Below, one piece after another: positions 7,600 to 15,773 of a stretch of 64,000 nt of DNA. This DNA comes from Oscillospiraceae bacterium (lineage in GTDB: Bacteria; Bacillota; Clostridia; Oscillospirales; Acutalibacteraceae). Each line of letters opens with the position of its first letter. The first letter of the stretch is position 1. The DNA lies in contig SVPQ01000001.1 of NCBI GenBank assembly GCA_015065845.1, forward strand, positions 1-64,000, read 5' to 3'. The notes beneath the pieces are model-generated. The model saw only the letters and a list, made by a program, of their open reading frames with translations, was not told the origin of the DNA and did no database searches. The position numbers and the translations under genes are program-made.

Positions 7600-9858
7600 T
7601 TATTTTACCGCAATTGTAATTGTGTCTTTAAGTCTTATATCTTCTGAAGAAGCACCAACGAAAATTTCAAATTCACCGTCTTCTACAACCCATTCAAAGT
7701 GTCTATTGAGAAGTTTGAATGAATCAAAATCTAATTTGAATTCTACTGTTTTTGTTTCGCCTGCTTCGAGTGTAATTCTCTCGAAACCTTTGAGTTCTTT
7801 GAGTGGTGTTATAATTGAAGAAACTTTATCATTCACATAAAGTTGAACAACTTCGTCACCTTTTACCTTGCCTGTATTTTTTACATTTACACTTACTTTG
7901 TAATCGAGTTCAGTAAGTTTTTCGATTTTTAAGTTACTATAGTTAAACTGAGTGTAAGAAAGACCGAAACCAAACTCATAACGAGGTCTTCTGCTACCTT
8001 CAAACATAACTTCAGTATTATTAGGAAGAACTGTGTAGTAGCAAGGGATTCTGTAAGAATCCTGGGGGAATGAAACTGGTAATCTGCCCGCTGGGTTATT
8101 TAAACCGACAAGTGTTTCTGCAATTGCTTTTGCACCTGTTTCGCCACCAAACCACGCAAGTAAAATCGCGTCACAAATACCGCTTTCCACCTGTAAATCT
8201 ACCGCTCTGCCATTTTCTAAAACGAGCACAACAGGTTTACCTGTTTTTGCAACCGCTTCAATTAATTCGCGTTGCTTACCAGGTAATTTCAAATCTGCTC
8301 TGTCGTGACCTTCACTGCTTGTAAATGTGTTGTCACCGCCGACAATAATAGCAATATCGCTATTTCTTGCAATTTCAACTGCTTCTTCTATACATTCTTT
8401 TTCGTCTTCGTCGTAAACTTCGACAAGGTGTGGCTGACCTTCCTGTGTTTCTACATGTAAATCTTTAGGAATACCACAACCATTACAATATTCAATTTCT
8501 ACTTCACTACCAAGTAAATCTCTTAATTCCTGAAGTACACTTCTTAATTCGTAACCATCAGGCACAGATGAGTAGCCACCTAATCTCTGACGGTTTGCAG
8601 ACGGACCTAAAAGTGCAATTTTTTTGTACTTGCCTTTTTCTAATGGCAAAATGCCACTGTTTTTAATAAGTGTCATTGACTTTTTAGCCGCCTCGTGAGA
8701 AGCAGTTAAATGCTTTTCACATCTTATTACACTTTCGTGCATTTTTTCATCTGTGTAAGGATTCTCAAAAAGACCTAACTGGAATTTGATTTTGAGTACT
8801 CTTAAAACTGCATCATCAATTCGTTTCATAGGAATTCTGCCTGATTTTACATTTTTAATTATTGTACCTTCCCAAGTCTTTGTATCGTAATCACAACAAC
8901 CCTGCATATCAAGGCCTGCGTTTATTGAATCACATATTGCATCTTCATCTGTTGCGGCAGTAAAGTGGCGGTTTACGAGTCTTACAACGGAACCCCAGTC
9001 TGCTCTTACATAACCTTTCATTCCCCATTTTTCACGAAGAATATCTGTTAAATAATATTTGGAACTTAAAACAACTTCGCCATCAATAGCGTTATAGCAA
9101 GACATTACATTGTAAGCACCTGCTTTTTTAATAGCGGTTTCAAATACAGGTAAATAACTCTGTTCTATTTCGCGTCTGCCAACTCGTGCCTGGGCACAGT
9201 TAATACCATTTTCAGGAATACCGTGAACACAGTAATGCTTTGGTTCACATACAACTGCATCTGCTCTTTTAATATCACCATCCTGTTGCTCACCAGTAAC
9301 AATCTGATAAGCCATTTCACAAGAAAGGTAAGTGTCTTCACCAAAAGTTTCTTCAACTCTGCCCCAGCGTGGCTCTCTTGCAACATCAAGGTTTGGTGCT
9401 AAAATTTCGTGCATACCTAAAGCACGGGTTTCACTTGCAATTGCTCTGCCTATTGTGTTAACATTTTTTCGGTCAAAACTTGATGCTAATGCAAGTGGCA
9501 CAGGGAATACAGTGGCACCCGGCCAGAGAATACCGTGTAATGCTTCACCTGTAAACATACAAGGAATACCCAGTCTTGAATTTTCAACTACAAACTTCTG
9601 TAATTTATTAAAGAGTATGGGGTGTGAGTAACAGTCGTGAATAAAACCTATACCCCTGTTGCCTAAAGTTTCTTTTAATTTATCTTCAAGTATTTCTGAA
9701 TCTGTATGTACAGCACAGTGATATAATTTATGCGGTTTGGTTGAAAATTCAACACCTCTTATAATATCCATCTGTGCAACTTTTTCTTCTAATGTCATTA
9801 AAGAGAGAAGAGCTTTTGCTCTTTCTTCAGGTGAAAGTGATGCGTTTTTGTAGTCCAT
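7600..9858 (-). CDS. Glycoside hydrolase family 3 beta-glucosidase/beta-xylosidase
   Basis: MSCYNAIDGEVVLSSKYYLTDILREKWGMKGYVRADWGSV; C-terminal Fn3-like domain; probable start MDYKNASLS. Confidence 0.93.
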   Translation of the reverse strand: MDYKNASLSPEERAKALLSLMTLEEKVAQMDIIRGVEFSTKPHKLYHCAVHTDSEILEDKLKETLGNRGIGFIHDCYSHPILFNKLQKFVVENSRLGIPCMFTGEALHGILWPGATVFPVPLALASSFDRKNVNTIGRAIASETRALGMHEILAPNLDVAREPRWGRVEETFGEDTYLSCEMAYQIVTGEQQDGDIKRADAVVCEPKHYCVHGIPENGINCAQARVGRREIEQSYLPVFETAIKKAGAYNVMSCYNAIDGEVVLSSKYYLTDILREKWGMKGYVRADWGSVVRLVNRHFTAATDEDAICDSINAGLDMQGCCDYDTKTWEGTIIKNVKSGRIPMKRIDDAVLRVLKIKFQLGLFENPYTDEKMHESVIRCEKHLTASHEAAKKSMTLIKNSGILPLEKGKYKKIALLGPSANRQRLGGYSSVPDGYELRSVLQELRDLLGSEVEIEYCNGCGIPKDLHVETQEGQPHLVEVYDEDEKECIEEAVEIARNSDIAIIVGGDNTFTSSEGHDRADLKLPGKQRELIEAVAKTGKPVVLVLENGRAVDLQVESGICDAILLAWFGGETGAKAIAETLVGLNNPAGRLPVSFPQDSYRIPCYYTVLPNNTEVMFEGSRRPRYEFGFGLSYTQFNYSNLKIEKLTELDYKVSVNVKNTGKVKGDEVVQLYVNDKVSSIITPLKELKGFERITLEAGETKTVEFKLDFDSFKLLNRHFEWVVEDGEFEIFVGASSEDIRLKDTITIAVK

Positions 9859-9930
9859 AAAAATACCTCGTTGCTTAAAATTCATTGTTAATATACTAGC
9901 ATATTCATTATATAAAAGCAATTACAATAA

Positions 9931-9959
9931 TTGACTTAATCAAAATAAAATGATATACT
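9931..9959 (+). promoter_or_regulatory. Sigma-A promoter for MFS transporter
   Basis: TTGACT - 17 nt - TATACT. Confidence 0.7.
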
Positions 9960-9993
9960 TATAACAATAAATTTTTTATTGGAAGTGATTTTT

Positions 9994-11448
9994 TTGAAAA
10001 AAACACTTACCCCCGAAAAATTGAAAAAACAAGCAGTAAAACGCGATAAAGAAATCAAAAAATGGGAGAAGGAAAAAAACAAACCCAAAAAGAGTTTTTA
10101 TTTCGCTTATCTTGTTTTCATTATTACACTGATTTATGGTACAGATGAAATTGCTTCACAAATAGGTACTTTGATGAAAACCGAAATTGCAAACGACCTT
10201 TTAAGCAATTTTGGCGAAAGTTCCGGTGGAGTTTTAGACATTCTTTCTATTCTCGTAGTACCATTTCAGGCAATAGGTCTTTTATACAGACCCTTAGCTG
10301 ACCGTTGGGGCAGAAAGAAATTCTTGATAATAAACACTTTTGGTATGAGTTTTGCACTTTTAGTAATTTTCTTATCAAACAATTTATTATTATATTTTAT
10401 TGGTGCGGCATTAGTTCAGTTCTTTATTCCACACGATATGCATGTAGTTTACATAATGGAATCCTCTCCGTCAAAACACCGCGCAAGAGTTTACTCGTCA
10501 ATTAAATTCATTGCTAATATGTCGGTTATGCTTATTCCTCTATTAAGACGACTTTTAATGGAAAACGCATCAGAATGGAGAAATGTTTTCTTTATACCCG
10601 CAATAATCGGTTTAATTTCATCTTTTATTGCACTTATGACTGCAAGGGAAACTGATTCATTTATTGACTCACGCCTTCGTTATTTAAAAATGAGTGATGA
10701 AGAACGAGAACTGGAAAAGCAGAAAAAATCCACCGAGAATGCTCAGGGTGGTTTAGTTCACGCTCTTAAATTTGCTTTAAAGCACAAGCAATTAAAATGG
10801 CTTTATATTACTTCTGCAATTGCAAACTTAGGTTTTATAGGCACTATAAACTACCAGCTTATACTTTCTTATGGTTACGCACAAAACTATGTTGATAATG
10901 GTTTATTCAGTTCATTAGGTGAAGATGTTATGAACGCAGTAAGCGTAGGACCTGTAACAGATGCAATATTTATGTTCCCTGTAGGTCTTGCATTTTCACA
11001 GGTTATTATGGGATTTATCTCTGACTGGAAAGGCAGAAAACCCGCGGCAGTAGTTACCGCATTTAACTGCCTTTTAGCATTCATAGGTTTTTCTATAGGT
11101 TCACGACTCGCCTTAGAACCGTACATTGTAGGTTTTCTCTGCGGTGCGGCAATAGGTAGTTACTACACGACCAACGATGTTTTAATAATGATGATTGGTG
11201 AAAGTTCACCTACAAATCTTCGTTCATCGTGTATGTCAGCACAATTTATTGTTACCGGAATAGGTGTTGCTCTCTCTTATGCACTGAGTCTTCCATTCAC
11301 TCTTACAATCGGCAACACAGTAACAGGAATTGTATCATTTGCACTTTTAGTACCAGGTTTCATTGTGGCACTTTTTGCATTATTCAAAAAAGTAAATGAA
11401 ACTAAAGGTATTGATATGGATACCGTAACAGGTTCCGAGTGGGATTAA
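9994..11448 (+). CDS. MFS transporter (sugar-type)
   Basis: 12-TM-like hydrophobicity, RPLADRWGRKKFLIINTF and GFISDWKGRKPAAV motifs; TTG start at 9994 with GGAAGTG RBS preferred. Confidence 0.85.
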   Translation: MKKTLTPEKLKKQAVKRDKEIKKWEKEKNKPKKSFYFAYLVFIITLIYGTDEIASQIGTLMKTEIANDLLSNFGESSGGVLDILSILVVPFQAIGLLYRPLADRWGRKKFLIINTFGMSFALLVIFLSNNLLLYFIGAALVQFFIPHDMHVVYIMESSPSKHRARVYSSIKFIANMSVMLIPLLRRLLMENASEWRNVFFIPAIIGLISSFIALMTARETDSFIDSRLRYLKMSDEERELEKQKKSTENAQGGLVHALKFALKHKQLKWLYITSAIANLGFIGTINYQLILSYGYAQNYVDNGLFSSLGEDVMNAVSVGPVTDAIFMFPVGLAFSQVIMGFISDWKGRKPAAVVTAFNCLLAFIGFSIGSRLALEPYIVGFLCGAAIGSYYTTNDVLIMMIGESSPTNLRSSCMSAQFIVTGIGVALSYALSLPFTLTIGNTVTGIVSFALLVPGFIVALFALFKKVNETKGIDMDTVTGSEWD

Positions 11449-11478
11449 AAAAATCATAAATTATAAAGGGGTATTTTT

Positions 11479-13167
11479 ATGGAAACAGCAGCAATTTTTG
11501 AAAAACTTTTTGCGCTTTTGACTTCTTTAATAACACTTTTGGGGTCATTCAGTTTTAACACAAACTTTGAGCGCGCAGATGATGAAATCAAATTCACTAT
11601 TAACGCAAACACGGTTATAAGTGAAGAATTACCAAATGTTGTTAATAATGTAAATGTATGGTCTATTGAGGGCAATCCTTTTGTAGACGCAAAAGTTAAT
11701 GAAGAAAACAACATTTTTGAATTCGTAGAATATGTTCAGCTTATGCAGTGTTCGGGTGGTACAGAAGCGAGAGATTTATTTATAAATCCACTCGACAAGA
11801 CTGTACTTGATGACTACGACTTCACAAAACTTATTGAAAACTGCCGTGGTGTAATTAATTTAGGTGCAAAACCTATGCTTAAATTAGGTAGTGTTCCGCT
11901 TAAATATTCAGAAAAAGCAACAACTGAACACGGTTTTGGTATTAACCCATACCCACCGGATGATTATAATGTTTATTACAATTACATTAATGCTTTAGCA
12001 ACTGCTTTAGTTAATGAATTTGGTAAAGAAGAAGTTCTCACATGGCGTTTCGGCGTTATGACAGAATTTGAAAATGGCGACTGGTTTATTGCAAATGATG
12101 GCAAAGCAAACAGTGCGTTTAAAGAATACTGCAAACTTTACGACTACACAGTACAGGCACTTATTGATGTTATTGGTGAAGATATTTACGTTGGTGCTCA
12201 CGCAATGTCTGTAACTGAAGGTCAATGGGACGAAAGAGATTTTATTGAACATTGTGCAAAAGGCACTAACTACAAAACAGGTGAAAAAGGCACAAAAATC
12301 TGCTACCTTTCAGGTTCTTTCTATGACTATGCACCAGGCGAATACACAAGTGGTTATGATTTACCTGGCACTATAAATAATTTAAGAGATGCAGCAGAAG
12401 AATATGGTCTTAATGATTTAGAATATGGCATTGACGAAGGCAGACTTCTTGTTGGTACTGTAAGCGGTGCAAATAATGATGAACTTCTTTCAAGAACTGT
12501 AGGTTACACTTATCAGGCATCTTACGACGCAAGACTTATTGCACAAATGTTAAATAATGACATTGACTACTTCTCAGCATGGGGATACCTTTCAAATGGT
12601 CTTTTACAAGGTAACCCTACTGTAAGTTACCATGTTGCTAAAAATGCTGCAAAATTTGAAGGATATAAACTCGTACCTACTGCAAAACAACAAGCAGGTA
12701 ACATTGAAGGTGCCGACATTGGTGCAGTTTCTGCAATTGATGAAAACACAGGTGCTCTTCGCGTAATGGCTTATAACTTCAAAAACTCACTTGATTACAC
12801 TTCAACAATCAAAACACAATATGTTATAAATATGCCAAAATATAATGACCAGACTTTCAAAGTAAAAACTTATGTAATTGATGACGATTGCAACTATTTT
12901 GATGAATGGTGCGAAGACAGAGAAACTTACAACATTACAAATGATTGCTTCAACTGGTCACCACAAGACCCACAGATTGACAGCCCGACAACTCTTATGG
13001 ATGAAAACGCAAGAAACACTTACTTTAATGAACTTTATCCGAAATACACAGAAGCTTCAAAGCTTACACCAAGTGAATCTTTTGCAACAGTTGAATATGG
13101 CAAACTTATTCTTGATGTTGAATTAGCACCTCACGCAGTAGTATTCTTTGAAATTTTACCACAATAA
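11479..13167 (+). CDS. GH39-like glycoside hydrolase (putative)
   Basis: LTWRFGVMTEFENGDWF, DLEYGIDEGRLL, YDARLIAQMLNNDIDYFSAWGYL; TIM-barrel style. Confidence 0.55.
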   Translation: METAAIFEKLFALLTSLITLLGSFSFNTNFERADDEIKFTINANTVISEELPNVVNNVNVWSIEGNPFVDAKVNEENNIFEFVEYVQLMQCSGGTEARDLFINPLDKTVLDDYDFTKLIENCRGVINLGAKPMLKLGSVPLKYSEKATTEHGFGINPYPPDDYNVYYNYINALATALVNEFGKEEVLTWRFGVMTEFENGDWFIANDGKANSAFKEYCKLYDYTVQALIDVIGEDIYVGAHAMSVTEGQWDERDFIEHCAKGTNYKTGEKGTKICYLSGSFYDYAPGEYTSGYDLPGTINNLRDAAEEYGLNDLEYGIDEGRLLVGTVSGANNDELLSRTVGYTYQASYDARLIAQMLNNDIDYFSAWGYLSNGLLQGNPTVSYHVAKNAAKFEGYKLVPTAKQQAGNIEGADIGAVSAIDENTGALRVMAYNFKNSLDYTSTIKTQYVINMPKYNDQTFKVKTYVIDDDCNYFDEWCEDRETYNITNDCFNWSPQDPQIDSPTTLMDENARNTYFNELYPKYTEASKLTPSESFATVEYGKLILDVELAPHAVVFFEILPQ

Positions 13168-13168
13168 T

Positions 13169-13606
13169 ATGACAGAGTTTCAATTTGTAAAAACACATGA
13201 TGATTTAGAAAAGGCTCTTTATATAAGACGAAATGTTTTTATAAATGAAATGGGAGTTAATGAGAGTATCGAGCTTGATAAGTTCGATACTCTCGACTCT
13301 CAATGTAAGCATATTTTAGTTTTATACAATAAAAAGCCTGTTGGCACTGCAAGGTGCAATTTAATATCAGATACTGAATTAAAAATTCAGAGATTTTGTT
13401 TCTTGCCTGAATACAGAAATGTGGGTTTTGGAAAACTATTACTTGAATTTATAGAAAAAGAGTTTTCACAAATCGGCTACAACTACTTCTTTCTTGAAGC
13501 AAAATTTTCGGTACACAAATTTTATGAAAAATGCGGTTATAAAAAAGTAAGTGATATTTTCATAGAAGCAAATGTACCACATATAAAAATGGAAAAATGG
13601 ATATAA
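13169..13606 (+). CDS. GNAT family N-acetyltransferase (ElaA-like)
   Basis: RRNVFINEMGVNESIELDKFD..RFCFLPEYRNVGFGKLLLEFIEKE..KFYEKCGYKKVSD; ATG at 13169. Confidence 0.85.
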   Translation: MTEFQFVKTHDDLEKALYIRRNVFINEMGVNESIELDKFDTLDSQCKHILVLYNKKPVGTARCNLISDTELKIQRFCFLPEYRNVGFGKLLLEFIEKEFSQIGYNYFFLEAKFSVHKFYEKCGYKKVSDIFIEANVPHIKMEKWI

Positions 13607-13611
13607 TAAAA

Positions 13612-13655
13612 TTACAGAGTGTGAATTTGTAATATCACACTCTGTAATTTTTAAT
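13612..13655. terminator. Bidirectional terminator
   Basis: ATTACAGAGTGTGA-atttgtaata-TCACACTCTGTAATTTTT. Confidence 0.85.
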
Positions 13656-13836
13656 TTATGTTTTCTAAAAGTTTGCCTACCTCGTCACTTTGACTTTGAA
13701 CTCTATCAATTGCACTTTGATTTGCTTTTGCATTTTCAAGGTCTTGCCTTGCTTTATCTCCAAAACTGTTACCACAACCACTAAGAATGAATAATAAAGC
13801 CACTAAAATCAGACAACTAACAATTATTTTTCTCAT
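13651..13836 (-). CDS. Small lipoprotein
   Basis: MRKIIVSCLILVALLFILSGC lipobox, 61 aa. Confidence 0.65.
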   Translation of the reverse strand: MRKIIVSCLILVALLFILSGCGNSFGDKARQDLENAKANQSAIDRVQSQSDEVGKLLENIN

Positions 13837-13848
13837 ACTATACCATCC

Positions 13849-14496
13849 TTATAAATTCAAGAGTTCTTTCTTTTTAGTATCATACTCTTCTTGTGTAATT
13901 GCTCCACTATCGAGTAAATCTTTGTATTTTTTAATTTTTTCTATCGCATTCAACTCTTCTGCATTAGATTCTACTGATTCAATCTGTGGTGCTACATTTG
14001 GTTGCGATACAACTTCTCCCTGTGTTTGAGTTGTTTCTACTACTGAAACAGCAGAACTTCTTTTTACAATTGCTAATAATGTAATTATTAACATAATACC
14101 TATTACAGCGATTCCAAAAACTTCTGAAATCACTAAATGCAATCCAGTAGGGGTCATATCAGAAGTAAGAAGTAATACTCCGAGAATAAGAGAAACAATA
14201 GGTACTACTACATGAATTTTACCATCCTTGTCGGTAGCATTACCAAAAATAGAAACCAGACATAATATACAATTAACAATCATTAACGCAAGTAAAATAT
14301 AACCGCCCCAAACTTCTTGATCAAAAAAATATCCGCCGAGGCTCAATGACACCGTTCCATTGTAAGTAATATTTCCTTCGTAACGATTATATGAATAATT
14401 AACAGTTGGTAAAATCCAAATTGCCGCCAATAAAACACCTTGTAGAATTAATTCAATTAAATTATAAACTCTTTTTTTGACTGATGTTTTCTTCAT
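13849..14496 (-). CDS. Membrane protein with C-terminal SHOCT domain
   Basis: Four TM-like segments; C-terminus IEKIKKYKDLLDSGAITQEEYDTKKKELLNL. Confidence 0.75.
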   Translation of the reverse strand: MKKTSVKKRVYNLIELILQGVLLAAIWILPTVNYSYNRYEGNITYNGTVSLSLGGYFFDQEVWGGYILLALMIVNCILCLVSIFGNATDKDGKIHVVVPIVSLILGVLLLTSDMTPTGLHLVISEVFGIAVIGIMLIITLLAIVKRSSAVSVVETTQTQGEVVSQPNVAPQIESVESNAEELNAIEKIKKYKDLLDSGAITQEEYDTKKKELLNL

Positions 14497-14550
14497 GCTA
14501 TTTCCTCATTTCTGAATTATTAAAGTTTTAATAACATTTCTTTTTCGTTA

Positions 14551-15234
14551 TCAATTATCTCGCGGGTCATCAAATGAAACCCCATACATATTACAGTAAG
14601 AAACATAAGCATCCACTATGTGATCAGCTTTTCTTCTTAAACTCCTTGCTTGTACAGACAAATGCATACTTGGATCTGGCACACAATCTTCACATAGACT
14701 CCAAATAGGCATAAGTACTCGCACAGGATATGTTTTTTCAAAAATATCTAAAATTAATCTTTCTGTGTCTCCTATCCTCGAAATTAACTCCGCATCATGT
14801 TCTTTACTCAGTTCGGATAATTGTGCTCCAGTTTCTAAAAGTGATACATTTATTGCTAAATAACTGACCTTTCCCTCAATTTCCTCAAGAATTTCTTTTA
14901 TTTCAGCATCTGTATAACCCAAAACAGCAGTTGTTCCAGCGATATCATGATTGCTACTTTGATTAGAAATAACCTCTTGAGTTGCTTGTGGTATGGTTGT
15001 TTTTGGTTGTTGCTGTATTTGCGTTTGTGGTATAGCATTATTCGTTGTTTGCTGTGGTTCAACAATCACAGTATTAATAGACATCATATTAGATGTCAAA
15101 TCTGATTCTGCTAAAGCAAATATTCCAAAAACAAGTCCTGTTATTACAACACCCATCCAAATCAAAGAACCAACAATAATTGAAATTTCTTTCTGTTTTA
15201 CTTTAGATTTTTCTTTTGATAAATTTTCTTCCAC
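14551..15234 (-). CDS. Hypothetical single-TM protein
   Basis: N-terminal TM (IIVGSLIWMGVVITGLVFGIFAL), Q/P/T-rich linker, helical C-terminal domain. Confidence 0.6.
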   Translation of the reverse strand: MEENLSKEKSKVKQKEISIIVGSLIWMGVVITGLVFGIFALAESDLTSNMMSINTVIVEPQQTTNNAIPQTQIQQQPKTTIPQATQEVISNQSSNHDIAGTTAVLGYTDAEIKEILEEIEGKVSYLAINVSLLETGAQLSELSKEHDAELISRIGDTERLILDIFEKTYPVRVLMPIWSLCEDCVPDPSMHLSVQARSLRRKADHIVDAYVSYCNMYGVSFDDPRDN

Positions 15235-15263
15235 AGTCTCACCACCTTACATAGTATTTTATA

Positions 15264-15278
15264 ACAACTTTAAGTTGT
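15264..15278. promoter_or_regulatory. Putative operator (inverted repeat)
   Basis: ACAACTT-T-AAGTTGT between the divergent membrane-protein and Xre genes. Confidence 0.45.
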
Positions 15279-15348
15279 TGTCAATAACTAATTTTAGGTG
15301 TTTTATTCAACTATGTTTTGTTGTTAAAATTTATTCGGGTGAATTTAT

Positions 15349-15672
15349 ATGGTAAAAAATTTAAAAGTATTAAGAAAAGAAAAAAATATCAGCCAACAAC
15401 AGTTAGCTAATATTTTAGAAATCAGTCAACAAGCAATAAACAAATATGAAAATCATAAAGTAGAGCCTGACATCTCTACACTTATTGCTATGGCAGATTA
15501 TTTCGGGGTAACTCTTGACTACCTTGTCGGAAGATTTGAAAGCGAAGACTCTGAAGATAATGTTGTTATTACTGATTCTGAAAAAGAGTTGATTTTTAAT
15601 TTTAAAAAACTTACTGAATCCGAAAAAACAGGTGTAAAGGCACTTATTGAAACATTCAACAAATTAAAATAA
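15349..15672 (+). CDS. HTH Xre-family transcriptional regulator
   Basis: LRKEKNISQQQLANILEISQQAINKYENHKVEPDISTLIAMADYFGVTLDYLVGR. Confidence 0.92.
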   Translation: MVKNLKVLRKEKNISQQQLANILEISQQAINKYENHKVEPDISTLIAMADYFGVTLDYLVGRFESEDSEDNVVITDSEKELIFNFKKLTESEKTGVKALIETFNKLK

Positions 15673-15715
15673 GTAAATTTCAACTGTGCGATTTTCGTGC
15701 AGTTGTTTTATTATC

Positions 15716-15744
15716 TTGACTAAAATTTTTATAAAAGTTATAAT
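15716..15744 (+). promoter_or_regulatory. Sigma-A promoter of copA
   Basis: TTGACT - 17 nt - TATAAT. Confidence 0.8.
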
Positions 15745-15773
15745 ATTATTATAATTCGAAAAGGATATGTTAT

